From Methylobacterium fujisawaense (GTDB taxonomy: Bacteria; Pseudomonadota; Alphaproteobacteria; Rhizobiales; Beijerinckiaceae): a DNA stretch of 64,000 bases. Numbering within the stretch: position 1 is the first letter of the stretch; every line of letters starts with the position of its first letter. This document shows, piece after piece, positions 40,881 to 49,099 of this stretch. A model generated the notes under the pieces. That model saw only the letters and a list, made by a program, of their open reading frames with translations, searched no databases and was not told where the DNA came from. The translations under genes were made by a program, and so were the position numbers. The stretch is from contig NZ_JACJIM010000008.1 of NCBI RefSeq assembly GCF_014138435.1, forward strand, positions 124,001 through 188,000, read 5' to 3'.

Positions 40881-43822
40881 GCGGCGGTCCCGGCGGCGGC
40901 TCCGGCGGCTCCGGCGACGGTCCGCGCGGCCCGGCCCCATGCCCCGGCACCGGGCGCCATCAGCGCGGCGATCCGGTCGTGGAGATACGGCGACAGGACG
41001 ATGTCGAGATGATCGGTTTCCGGTACGGTCTCCACCGCGAGAAGCCGGCTCGTGAGTGCGGACCAGTCGATCACCGGCAGGCCGCGGGTCAGGGACTCCG
41101 CCGCCACGAAGCTGTGGACCGGCACCGCGGCGGGTTCCAGCCGGAGGCCGCGGAACTGAATGGCGTGGTCGACCAGCGTCCAGAGCATCCGCTCCCGGCT
41201 TCCGACCTCGGGTCCGTCGGTCGGCAGGGGCTGCGGCTCGGCGGCCAGGAAGCGCAGGAACTGCAGGTCGGCCTCCGGGTCCATGCGGGCGCGCAGGGCC
41301 GCCCAATGCGCACGCATCGGCGAGCGCTCGAGCCAGGCGCCGACCAGCGATTCGTGGGCCGCCCGCTCCTCGGGCGCGATCGGCCGGCCGGCGCCGGGGG
41401 CAAAATTGGCCTCCAGGCCGCAGGCATCGAGCATGCCGACGCACGCCAGGGGGAAGCCGGGGCCGAGCCGGCGGGCGGTCTCGTAGGCCAGCACTCCGCC
41501 CCAGGACCAGCCCAGGAAGACGCACGTGCCGGCGCGGCCGCGCATCAGGCCGCGCACCCGCTCGGCATAGGCGTCGGCGAGGTCGGCCACCGCCGGCAGC
41601 GGCCGGACCGCCTCCACCAGGGAGGCGCACAGGAAGCCGTGCGCCTCCTGCCTGGGGCCGAGATGGGCCACCAGGGGCTCGTATTCCCGGGTGCTCACCA
41701 GGAGTCCCGGGAACAGCACCAGCACCGGCCGGTCGCTCTCCGGTTGCCCGGCGGACAGCCGGACCGTGGGGGCGAGGCCCTCGTCGGCCGCCTCCGCTCC
41801 GGCATCGATCCGCGCCGCCAGCTCCGCGATGGTGGGATCGCGCAGGAGGTCCGCCACGCCGATCCCGCCCCGGGGCGCGATGAGGCGCAGGCGCGCCACC
41901 AGCCGCAGGGCCGACAGGGAATCGCCGCCGAGTTCGAAGAAGCGCCGGTCCGCCACCCGGACCGGAAAGCCCAGGACCTCGGACCAGATCCCGGCGAGCC
42001 GCCGCTCCGTGGCGGAGCCGGGGGGCCGCCCGCGCCGGTCGTCGGCGGCGGGGTCCGGCAGGGCGTGGCGGTCGAGCTTGCCGTTGGCGGTCACCGGAAG
42101 CCGGTCGAGGAGGGTCAGGCTCGCCGGCACCATGGGCTCCGGCAGGGTGCGGGCGAGGCCGGCGCGCAGGCGGCCGGGCTCCGGGCGGCGCCCGCGTGAC
42201 GGCACGACGTAGCCCGCGAGATAGGCACCGGCCGGGCCCTCCCGGCGCAGGACCACGGCCTCCGCGACGCCCGGCAGCCCCCGCAGGGCCGCCTCGACCT
42301 CGCCGATCTCGATCCGGTGGCCGCGGATCTTGACCTGATCGTCCGCCCGTCCGGCGAAGGCGAGGCTGCCGTCGGGGCGGCGCCGCACGCGGTCGCCGGT
42401 TCGGTACATCCGGCCGCCGCCCGCGGCGAAGGGGTCCGGCAGGAACCGCTCGGCGGTGAGCGCCGGACGCGCCCAATAGCCCCGGGCGAGGCCGCCGCCG
42501 ATGTAGAGCTCGCCGGTTTCCCCCGCGCCCACGGGTTCGAGATTGGGCCCCAACACGTAGGCCGCCCGCGCGCCCACCGGGCCGCCGATCGGCGCGTAGG
42601 GCTCGTCGAAAGTCGCGTCCGGCGGCACCGCCCAGATCAGCGGCGAGATCACGCATTCGGTCGGGCCGTAGCCGTTGATCAGCAGCCGGGGCTTCAGGGC
42701 GCGTCCGAGCCGCGCGAAGGTCTCCCGGGGCATCCCCTCCCCGCCGAAGGAGTAGACCTGGACCGAAGGGGCCTCGCCCAGGCGCTCGGCCCAGTCGGCG
42801 AGCTGGCCGATGAAGCTCGTGGGGAAGCCCGCATGGGTCACCCGGTGCCGGCGGATCTGCGCCAGGGTCTCGGCGGCGGTCCAGAGGTCGGGGCCGCGCA
42901 GCACGATGCAGCCGCCGGCCACGAGGGGCGTCATCCAGCGCTCGTGGGCGCCGTCGAACGCGAAGGACAGGACATGGAGCTCGCGCGACTCCGCGTCCAT
43001 CGCGTAGGCCGCGGCCGTGGTCCGGCAGTGCATGGCGAGCGGGCCGTGTTCCACGAGCACGCCCTTCGGCATGCCGGTGGAGCCCGACGTGTAGATCAGG
43101 TAGGCGGCATCCCCCGGCTCCGGCATCACCGGGACGGCGGCGGCTCGGTCGGCTTCCAGGGCGGCGGGATCGAGCCGGGCGAGGCCCGCCGGAAGCTCCA
43201 GGCGCGCGGCGATCGCCGGCGTCGTGACGCAATGCGCGATGCCGGCATCCGCCAGCATCAGCTGCACCCGGGCGGCGGGGTATGCGGGATCGAGGGGCAG
43301 GAAGGCCGCGCCGGCCCGCAGAACCCCGAGCAGCGCCACGATCATCTCCGGCGACCGCTCCAGCGCCACCGCGACGCGGTCCCCGCGCCCGATCCCCCGG
43401 GCCGCGAGCCCGGCCGCGAGGGCGCAGGCCTGGGTGTCGAGCTCGCCCCGGGTGAGCGTCCGGTTCCCGAACACCACCGCCGGCCGCCCGGGCTCGGCCG
43501 CGGCGAGGCGGGCGAGCCGGGCCGGGACGCTCTCGCGGTCGGCGTCGGGGGCTGGCTCCGACAGGGGGACGGCTTCGGGTGCGTGCGCCGGATCGGCGAT
43601 CCAGTCCCGCGCCGCCGCGATCCCGCAGGGGCCGTATGCCCGGCTCCAGCCGGCGGGCAGCGCCTGGCCGGCCGGCCAGAAGGCGCCGTGCCCGGCCCGG
43701 TCGAAGGCCACCACCACCGGTGCCAGGGTCCAATCCCCGGCCGCGTCCGCGGTCGTGTCCCCGCCCGTGTCCGCGATCGCCGCCTCGTCCGCCATCGCCG
43801 CCTGGCCGGTCTGCCTGTCCAT
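40877..43822 (-). CDS. NRPS: MbtH-like, adenylation, carrier and thioesterase domains
   Basis: A 981-aa peptide synthetase. An N-terminal MbtH-like domain (about 30-90, GAFWP and LPAGW) is followed by an adenylation domain with A3 YTSGSTGMPKG (about 245-255), A5 NGYGPTE (383-389), TGDR and KIRGHRIEIGE. The carrier domain has its phosphopantetheine serine at S635 (LGGDSL). The C-terminal thioesterase has its nucleophile at S773 (GWSWGG). No condensation domain (HHxxxDG) is present, so one activated amino acid is loaded and released or oligomerised by the thioesterase. Together with the N-hydroxylase and acyltransferase across the divergent promoter, the product should be a hydroxamate siderophore. 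AGGAGCG supports the start at 43,822. The A-domain substrate is unassigned. Confidence 0.88.
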   Translation of the reverse strand: MDRQTGQAAMADEAAIADTGGDTTADAAGDWTLAPVVVAFDRAGHGAFWPAGQALPAGWSRAYGPCGIAAARDWIADPAHAPEAVPLSEPAPDADRESVPARLARLAAAEPGRPAVVFGNRTLTRGELDTQACALAAGLAARGIGRGDRVAVALERSPEMIVALLGVLRAGAAFLPLDPAYPAARVQLMLADAGIAHCVTTPAIAARLELPAGLARLDPAALEADRAAAVPVMPEPGDAAYLIYTSGSTGMPKGVLVEHGPLAMHCRTTAAAYAMDAESRELHVLSFAFDGAHERWMTPLVAGGCIVLRGPDLWTAAETLAQIRRHRVTHAGFPTSFIGQLADWAERLGEAPSVQVYSFGGEGMPRETFARLGRALKPRLLINGYGPTECVISPLIWAVPPDATFDEPYAPIGGPVGARAAYVLGPNLEPVGAGETGELYIGGGLARGYWARPALTAERFLPDPFAAGGGRMYRTGDRVRRRPDGSLAFAGRADDQVKIRGHRIEIGEVEAALRGLPGVAEAVVLRREGPAGAYLAGYVVPSRGRRPEPGRLRAGLARTLPEPMVPASLTLLDRLPVTANGKLDRHALPDPAADDRRGRPPGSATERRLAGIWSEVLGFPVRVADRRFFELGGDSLSALRLVARLRLIAPRGGIGVADLLRDPTIAELAARIDAGAEAADEGLAPTVRLSAGQPESDRPVLVLFPGLLVSTREYEPLVAHLGPRQEAHGFLCASLVEAVRPLPAVADLADAYAERVRGLMRGRAGTCVFLGWSWGGVLAYETARRLGPGFPLACVGMLDACGLEANFAPGAGRPIAPEERAAHESLVGAWLERSPMRAHWAALRARMDPEADLQFLRFLAAEPQPLPTDGPEVGSRERMLWTLVDHAIQFRGLRLEPAAVPVHSFVAAESLTRGLPVIDWSALTSRLLAVETVPETDHLDIVLSPYLHDRIAALMAPGAGAWGRAARTVAGAAGAAAGTAA

Positions 43823-43983
43823 CCGCTCGCTCCTGCGCCGCTCCGGGCCTCGATGAACTGACGGTTGAGGCGGGGGGCCGTTCACGGCGGCGCCCCGGGG
43901 CCTCCGGGCCGCCCCCGCACGAAAGGTCTGAACGCCGGGCGGCCCCATCCGTCAGGGAGGTGCCGGCGACACGCGGAGGACGG

Positions 43984-45012
43984 ATGACGGACGCTTCGAG
44001 GCCCAGCATGTCCAGGGACGGGATGCACGACGACACGGCGCACGCCGACGCGCGGGTGCCGCTGGCCCTGGAGGGGACCCGGGAGGTGCCGGTGATCCGC
44101 CTCGCCGGTTCGGTCGAGCCGGCGGCCGCCGTGGATGCGATCCTGGCGCGCGCCGAGGCGCTGACCGCCGAGGACACGCGGGTCTTGCGCATCGCCGTGA
44201 CGGCCGATCCGGCGACGACCGGGCGGCTGCTCGACCTCGGCGCGGCCCGGCGCAGCGGCGACGGGGTCGAGATCCTGCCGGGGCTTCTCTGGCAATGCGC
44301 CGCCCGCTGGCTTCCCGCGGTCCGGCCGCCGTTCCCCGAGCTGTTCACCGCCACGGACGGGCGCCGCCACCCGCTGCGGCCCGGGACGCCTGCCGGCACG
44401 GTCTACGCGCGGGCGATCCCCTGGCTCGGCCGCACCGTGAGCTTCCGCACGATGACGGAGCCCGGCGACGTCGCCCTGTTCTCCGCCTGGATGAACGATC
44501 CCCGGGTCGCCGCGATCTGGCAGGAGACCGGCACCCTCGCGGCGCATGCCGCCTACATCGCCAAGCTCCAGTCCGACCCCGCGACCCTGCCGCTGTTCGG
44601 CTGCCTCGACGGGAAGCCGTTCGGCTATTTCGAGCTGTACTGGGCGCGGGAGAGCCGCCTCGGGCCGCTCTACGAAGCCGGGCCCTACGACCGCGGCTGG
44701 CACGTGGCGATCGGCGACGAAGCCGTCCGCGGGCGGCCCGTTCTCTCGGCGTGGCTGCCGTCGCTGATGCATTACCTGCTCCTCGACGAGCCGCGCACGC
44801 AGCAGATCGTCGGCGAGCCCCGGGCCGATCACGCCCAGCAGATCCGGAATCTTCACGCCTCCGGCTTCGCGACGATCGCCACCGTCGACTTCCCCCACAA
44901 GCGGGCGGCCCTGGTCGCCCTGTCGCGCGAGCATTTCGTCCGCGACCGGCTCTGGGTGCCGGGCGCGGCCGCCGCCGACGCGGCGCCGCGGCCTCCCGCC
45001 GTGCCGGCCTAG
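43984..45012 (+). CDS. Siderophore acyltransferase (IucB/AlcB-like GNAT)
   Basis: A 342-aa protein whose C-terminal half matches the siderophore acyltransferase family: FSAWMNDPRVAAIW, DGKPFGYFELYWA and YEAGPYDRGWHVAIGDE are typical of IucB/AlcB/RhbD. These enzymes acylate the hydroxylamine of N-hydroxy-lysine or N-hydroxy-ornithine. The N-terminal half is a variable domain also seen in longer family members. The start at 43,984 follows GGAGGA. It is divergent from the NRPS with a 161-bp shared upstream region, in which I could not see a clear Fur box. It is followed 22 bp later by the N-hydroxylase gene. Confidence 0.85.
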   Translation: MTDASRPSMSRDGMHDDTAHADARVPLALEGTREVPVIRLAGSVEPAAAVDAILARAEALTAEDTRVLRIAVTADPATTGRLLDLGAARRSGDGVEILPGLLWQCAARWLPAVRPPFPELFTATDGRRHPLRPGTPAGTVYARAIPWLGRTVSFRTMTEPGDVALFSAWMNDPRVAAIWQETGTLAAHAAYIAKLQSDPATLPLFGCLDGKPFGYFELYWARESRLGPLYEAGPYDRGWHVAIGDEAVRGRPVLSAWLPSLMHYLLLDEPRTQQIVGEPRADHAQQIRNLHASGFATIATVDFPHKRAALVALSREHFVRDRLWVPGAAAADAAPRPPAVPA

Positions 45013-45034
45013 ACCGCCCCCCGAGCGAACAGAG

Positions 45035-46375
45035 ATGCGAGCGATGACGGATCACCCCGCGACCGACGACATCATCGGCATCGGCTTCGGCCCGGCCAAC
45101 CTGTCCCTGGCCATCGCCCTGCGCGACGCGATGGGCAACGGGCCGCCGCGGACGTCCCTGCGGTTCATCGAGCGGCAGGATCGGTTCGGCTGGCACCGGG
45201 CGATGATGCTGCCCGGCGCCGACATGCAGATCAGCTTCGTGAAGGACCTCGTGTCCCTGCGCGATCCGACGAGCCCGTTCAGCTTCCTCAACTACCTGCA
45301 CGTGAAGGGGCGGCTCAGCACCTTCCTCAACCTCAAGACGTTCAACCCGTCCCGGGTCGAGTACAACGACTACCTGGCCTGGGCGGCGGACCATTTCTCG
45401 GACGTGGTCGCGTATGGCGAGACCGTGGAGGCCGTGCGGCCGGAGATCCGCGACGGCCGGCTCGCCGCCTTCGTGGTCGAGGCCCGGGACGGCGCCGGGA
45501 CGCGCCGCCTGCGCCGCTGCCGTCACCTCGTCGTGGCCGCGGGCGGCGACCCGGCGATCCCCGCCCCCTTCGCGGCCCACGCGCAGGACCGGCGGCTGAT
45601 CCACTCCTCCTGGTACCTGCCGGGGATCGCGCAGGCCCTCGGGGCGCCGCGCTTGGACGGGCCGGAGCCCCGCATCCTGGTGGTGGGCGGCGGCCAGAGC
45701 GCCCTGGAGATCGTCACCGATCTCGGCGCACGCTACCCGCGGGCGCTCGTCGACCTCGCGATCCGCGGGCCCGCCCTGAAGCCCGCCGACGACAGTCCCT
45801 TCGTCAACGAGATCTTCGACCCTGCGGCCGTCGACCGGATCCACGGCGCCCCCGCGCCGGTCCGGGCCGAGCTGATCGCCGCCCACCGCGCCACCAACTA
45901 CGCGGTGGTCGACGCCGACCTGATCCAGGACTTCTACGCCACGCTCTACGAGCAGACGGTGAGTGGCGTGACCCGCTACCGGCTGCGGCGGAGCACCCGG
46001 GTGGTGGCGCTGGAGGCGGCATCGGAGGGCTTGCGCGCGACCCTGCGCGACGACGTCGCCGGCACCGAGGAGCGGCAGAGCTACGCGGCGGTGATCTGCG
46101 CCACCGGCTACCAGCGCGCCGCGGTGCCGGCGATCCTCGATCCCGTGCGCCCGTTCATGGCCGGCGAGACCGCGGACCGGCACTACCGCCTGCCGCTGGA
46201 GCGCGCCGAGCCCCGGGTGAGCCTGCACCTCCAGGGCTTCAGCGAGCCGACGCACGGTCTGACCGAGACGTTGCTGTCGATCCTGCCCGTGCGGGCCGGC
46301 GCCATCGCGCAGACGATCCTCGAAGAGGAACGCGCCGCCCGGGCGGCCATCCGGTCGGCTGCGGCGGCCCCGTGA
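45035..46375 (+). CDS. L-ornithine/L-lysine N-monooxygenase (SidA/IucD/PvdA family)
   Basis: A 446-aa flavin monooxygenase. The FAD site is GIGFGPAN (15-22), followed by substrate-region motifs MQISFVKDLVSLRDP and YNDYLAWAA. The NADPH site is VVGGGQSA (216-223), and ATGY near the end closes the family pattern. It hydroxylates the side-chain amine of ornithine or lysine, the committed step to hydroxamate siderophores. Which of the two is used cannot be decided by eye. An ATG at 45,044 is an alternative start. The stop overlaps the MATE start (GTGA). Confidence 0.9.
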   Translation: MRAMTDHPATDDIIGIGFGPANLSLAIALRDAMGNGPPRTSLRFIERQDRFGWHRAMMLPGADMQISFVKDLVSLRDPTSPFSFLNYLHVKGRLSTFLNLKTFNPSRVEYNDYLAWAADHFSDVVAYGETVEAVRPEIRDGRLAAFVVEARDGAGTRRLRRCRHLVVAAGGDPAIPAPFAAHAQDRRLIHSSWYLPGIAQALGAPRLDGPEPRILVVGGGQSALEIVTDLGARYPRALVDLAIRGPALKPADDSPFVNEIFDPAAVDRIHGAPAPVRAELIAAHRATNYAVVDADLIQDFYATLYEQTVSGVTRYRLRRSTRVVALEAASEGLRATLRDDVAGTEERQSYAAVICATGYQRAAVPAILDPVRPFMAGETADRHYRLPLERAEPRVSLHLQGFSEPTHGLTETLLSILPVRAGAIAQTILEEERAARAAIRSAAAAP

Positions 46376-47784
46376 GGCGGCCGGTCGATCTCGACCAGGA
46401 CCGGGTCGTCGCCCTCGTCCTGCGGTTGTCGGGGCCGGCGATCCTCGGCATCTCGGCCCACGCGCTGCAGATGCTGGTCAATGCGTGGTTCGTGGCCGAT
46501 CTCGGCGCGGCCGCGATCGCCACCATCGCCATCGCGTATCCGGTCACGCTGCTGGTCGCGGCGCTCGGCTACGGGGCGGGGATCGCGGCGGCCTCGCAGG
46601 TCTCCCGCGCCCTCGGGGCGGGGGACGACGACCGCGCCGCGGCCTCTGCCGGCCTCGGCTTCTGGCTGAGCCTGCCGGCCGGGCTCGCCGTCACGGCCGC
46701 GATCGTCGCCGACACGCCGTTCTGGCTGCGCCTCCTCGGCGCCGATGCCGCCCTCGCCGCGGAGGCCGCGCCCTACACGGCGCTCGCCACGGTCGGCACG
46801 GCGCTGATGCTGGTGATGATCGTCGGCGGCTTCATCGTGCGCGCCCAGGGCCATGCGCGCCTCAGCGGCGCAGTCATGGTCGGCAGCTTCGGCCTCAACA
46901 TCCTGCTCGACGGGGTGCTGATCCGGGTCTGCGGTCTCGGCACGGCGGGAGCCGGCTGGGCGGCGATCGGCGCGCAGCTCGCGGGGGCGGCCGCTTACGG
47001 CCTGCATTTCGCCCGGGCGCGGGGGCCGGACCGCATCAGCGTCCGATGGCCCGGCAGCCGGGTCGGGCGGGCGGCTCTCGCCGAGGCCCTGACCCTCGCC
47101 GTGCCGGCCACCGGCTCCAGCCTCCTCGCGGCCTTCGCGATGGCGCTGTTCGTGGAGGCGGCCGCCCCCTATGGCGACGCCGCCGTCGCCGCGCAGGGCA
47201 TCGCCCTGCGGCTGACCCTGGTGGCGGCGCTGCCGCTCCTCGGGACGATGGCGGGCGCCCAGGCCGTCCTCGGCCACGCCGCCGGTGGCGGCCGCCGGGA
47301 TCGCCTGCACCGCGCCCTCGTCTTCGTGCTCACCGCCGCCCTCGCCTATGGAGCCATCGTGGGCGGCCTGATGATCGTGCTGGCCGAGCCCCTCGCGGGC
47401 CTGTTCGCGCAGGATCCGGGGACCGCCCGGGAGGGTGCGCGCGCCACCGCGATCTTCGCCGTGGCCTTCATGCCGGTGGGCCTACAGCTCACGGCCGCGA
47501 CCCTGTTCCAGGCGATCGGCGCGCCGCGCCGGGCCGCCGCCGTGTCGCTGGCGGCGCAGGGGTTGGCGCTGATCCCGCCGCTCCTGATCCTGCCGCCGCT
47601 CCTCGGCTATACGGGGGTGCTCGCCAGCCGGGTCGCGGCCGAGTTCCTGGCCGACGGGATCGGCTTGGCGCTGATGCTCGCGTGGTGCGTCGGCGCGCGC
47701 CGGACAGGCGGCGCAGCGCCGGTCGAGGGCCGCGAGACAGTGCAGGTGGCCGCGGCGCACGAGGCCGCACACCAGGGCACGTGA
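46372..47784 (+). CDS. MATE-family efflux transporter, probable siderophore exporter
   Basis: A 470-aa inner-membrane protein with about twelve transmembrane segments and MATE/DinF features (LSGPAILGISAHALQMLVN at the N-terminus, LNILLDGVLI in the middle). It starts at a GTG overlapping the N-hydroxylase stop and so is the third gene of the plus-strand siderophore transcript; export of the siderophore is the likely job. The last 27 residues after the final helix are non-conserved and lie over the convergent ECF sigma gene, with which it shares 303 bp at the 3' ends. Confidence 0.87.
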   Translation: MRRPVDLDQDRVVALVLRLSGPAILGISAHALQMLVNAWFVADLGAAAIATIAIAYPVTLLVAALGYGAGIAAASQVSRALGAGDDDRAAASAGLGFWLSLPAGLAVTAAIVADTPFWLRLLGADAALAAEAAPYTALATVGTALMLVMIVGGFIVRAQGHARLSGAVMVGSFGLNILLDGVLIRVCGLGTAGAGWAAIGAQLAGAAAYGLHFARARGPDRISVRWPGSRVGRAALAEALTLAVPATGSSLLAAFAMALFVEAAAPYGDAAVAAQGIALRLTLVAALPLLGTMAGAQAVLGHAAGGGRRDRLHRALVFVLTAALAYGAIVGGLMIVLAEPLAGLFAQDPGTAREGARATAIFAVAFMPVGLQLTAATLFQAIGAPRRAAAVSLAAQGLALIPPLLILPPLLGYTGVLASRVAAEFLADGIGLALMLAWCVGARRTGGAAPVEGRETVQVAAAHEAAHQGT

Positions 47785-48309
47785 GACCCCGAGCCGGGCC
47801 GCGATCTCGATCTGCGGAACGCCCTCGACCCGGTGGAGCTGGAAGGCGGTCCGCACCGGCTCCGGCAGTTCGGCCACCGCGGCCTCCACCTGCCGCAGGG
47901 ATTCGCGCGACGCCGCGGCCGCCTCGGGGGTTCCCATCCCCGGGTCGGCCGGATCCGGGGCGGCATCGAGGCCGGTGAACAGGCGCCGCTCGAAGCCCTG
48001 CCGCCGAGCCCGGTCGAGGGCGAGGTTGCGCACCATCCGCCCGACATAGGCGGCCTGGACTGCATCCGCGGCCTCAGGCGGATCCGCGATGAGCCGGAGC
48101 AGCACGTCCTGCACCACGTCCTCGGCCTGGGCCGGGCAGCCGAGGATGCGGCGCGCGCTCGCCAGATAGGCGGCGCGATGGCGCTCGAACGCCGCGAGGT
48201 TCCAGGATCCGCCGGGCGGCTGCCGGCCGGAGCCGGGCACGGGAGCCGCCGTGATCCTCTGGCCGGAGAGGCCAGCGTCGTAATTCCGGGCCGCCACGAT
48301 CCCGCTCAC
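47482..48309 (-). CDS. ECF sigma factor (FecI-like), 3' end overlapping the MATE gene
   Basis: A 275-aa frame. The sigma core lies at about 40-205: region 2 (YLASARRILGCPAQAEDVVQDV, short part) and region 4 (EGVPQIEIAARLGVSRALV). Everything after about residue 210 is Arg/Gln-rich and only mirrors the MATE gene on the other strand, so functional protein probably ends near 47,690 even though no stop codon occurs until 47,482. FecI-type sigma factors drive iron-siderophore genes, which fits the locus. No FecR-like anti-sigma gene is in the window. The start is a GTG at 48,309; the ribosome site is poor. Confidence 0.82.
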   Translation of the reverse strand: MSGIVAARNYDAGLSGQRITAAPVPGSGRQPPGGSWNLAAFERHRAAYLASARRILGCPAQAEDVVQDVLLRLIADPPEAADAVQAAYVGRMVRNLALDRARRQGFERRLFTGLDAAPDPADPGMGTPEAAAASRESLRQVEAAVAELPEPVRTAFQLHRVEGVPQIEIAARLGVSRALVCGLVRRGHLHCLAALDRRCAACPARADAPREHQRQADPVGQELGRDPAGEHPRIAEERRQDQERRDQRQPLRRQRHGGGPARRADRLEQGRGREL

Positions 48310-48669
48310 ATTGTCCCGCCTGCGTAGCTCACGCAGCCGGGACAGCTATCATGCGGTCGATTTGGACAACAATGTCTATCTTCGTGAATTAGAATGATTA
48401 AAATATTCGCTGTTCGGGATGTTTTCGCAGCGATTATCGAAAAGATCTGATTTCCGGGTGCGAAGAAGGTCGTGACGACTTTCTAAGTCTTGAATCCTGC
48501 GGTCCGGCGTCTGGTGTCTGGCGTCCGGTGCCGGAGCGGCCGTGGGATCGGATTTCCGTCCGCGCCAGGGCCGGTCGGCGCGTGTATGCTGGCGGCCTGT
48601 CGATTCGGAGCGCGGGATGCGCATCCGAACCCTTCCCCGCAGGATCGCGTCAGGAGAGCCGGGGCCGCG
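48310..48669. promoter_or_regulatory. AT-rich regulatory region upstream of the ECF sigma gene
   Basis: This 360-bp gap contains the most AT-rich stretch of the window (about 48,370-48,460), in sharp contrast to its surroundings. It should contain the sigma factor promoter and perhaps an iron-responsive site: AGAATGATTAAAATATTC (48,391-48,408) resembles part of a Fur or Irr-type element, but I cannot match a full consensus. The segment 48,490-48,669 is open on the plus strand but looks non-coding. Confidence 0.4.
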
Positions 48670-49065
48670 ATGCCGTCCGTCGATACGCTCGTCCCGGTGG
48701 GTGCCTTCGCGCTGCTGGTCCTCGCGTTCGCCGTGAAGCACCTCGCGGCGGATTTCCTGTTCCAGACCAACTGGATGGCTGAAGGCAAGCAACGGCCGTC
48801 CGCGTGGCTCGTCCCGCTCTGCGCCCATACCGGCCTGCACGGCCTCGGCACGCTGCTGATCGCCCTCGCGGTGAAGCCGGCCCTGTGGTGGCTGGCGCTG
48901 GCGGACTTCGCGATCCACACGGCGATCGACCGCGGCAAGGCGCTGGTCGCCCAGCGGACGCGCCTGCCCACCACGGATGCCCGGTTCTGGTGGCTGGTCG
49001 GCATCGACCAGTTCCTGCATCAGGTCACCCATCTCGGGTTCGCCGTGATGCTGGCGGCGGCCTGA
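48670..49065 (+). CDS. DUF3307 family membrane protein
   Basis: A 131-aa protein with three or four hydrophobic helices. Conserved polar residues sit in the helices: KHLAADFLFQTNWM, CAHTGLHGLG, DFAIHTAIDRGK and DQFLHQVTHLG, the pattern of DUF3307. The repeated His/Asp residues suggest metal binding or an integral-membrane enzyme, but no function is established. The start at 48,670 gives the usual family N-terminus; AGGAGAG lies about 12 nt upstream. Confidence 0.8.
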   Translation: MPSVDTLVPVGAFALLVLAFAVKHLAADFLFQTNWMAEGKQRPSAWLVPLCAHTGLHGLGTLLIALAVKPALWWLALADFAIHTAIDRGKALVAQRTRLPTTDARFWWLVGIDQFLHQVTHLGFAVMLAAA

Positions 49066-49099
49066 TCCGCGGTGCGGAGGGCGGGCGCCGCCGGGCGCG

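Noticed and set aside
40101..44399. Single 1432-aa minus-strand protein ending in the GNAT domain
   Set aside because: The part upstream of 40,880 is the out-of-frame shadow of the NRPS; the GNAT start overlaps the NRPS stop as ATGA.
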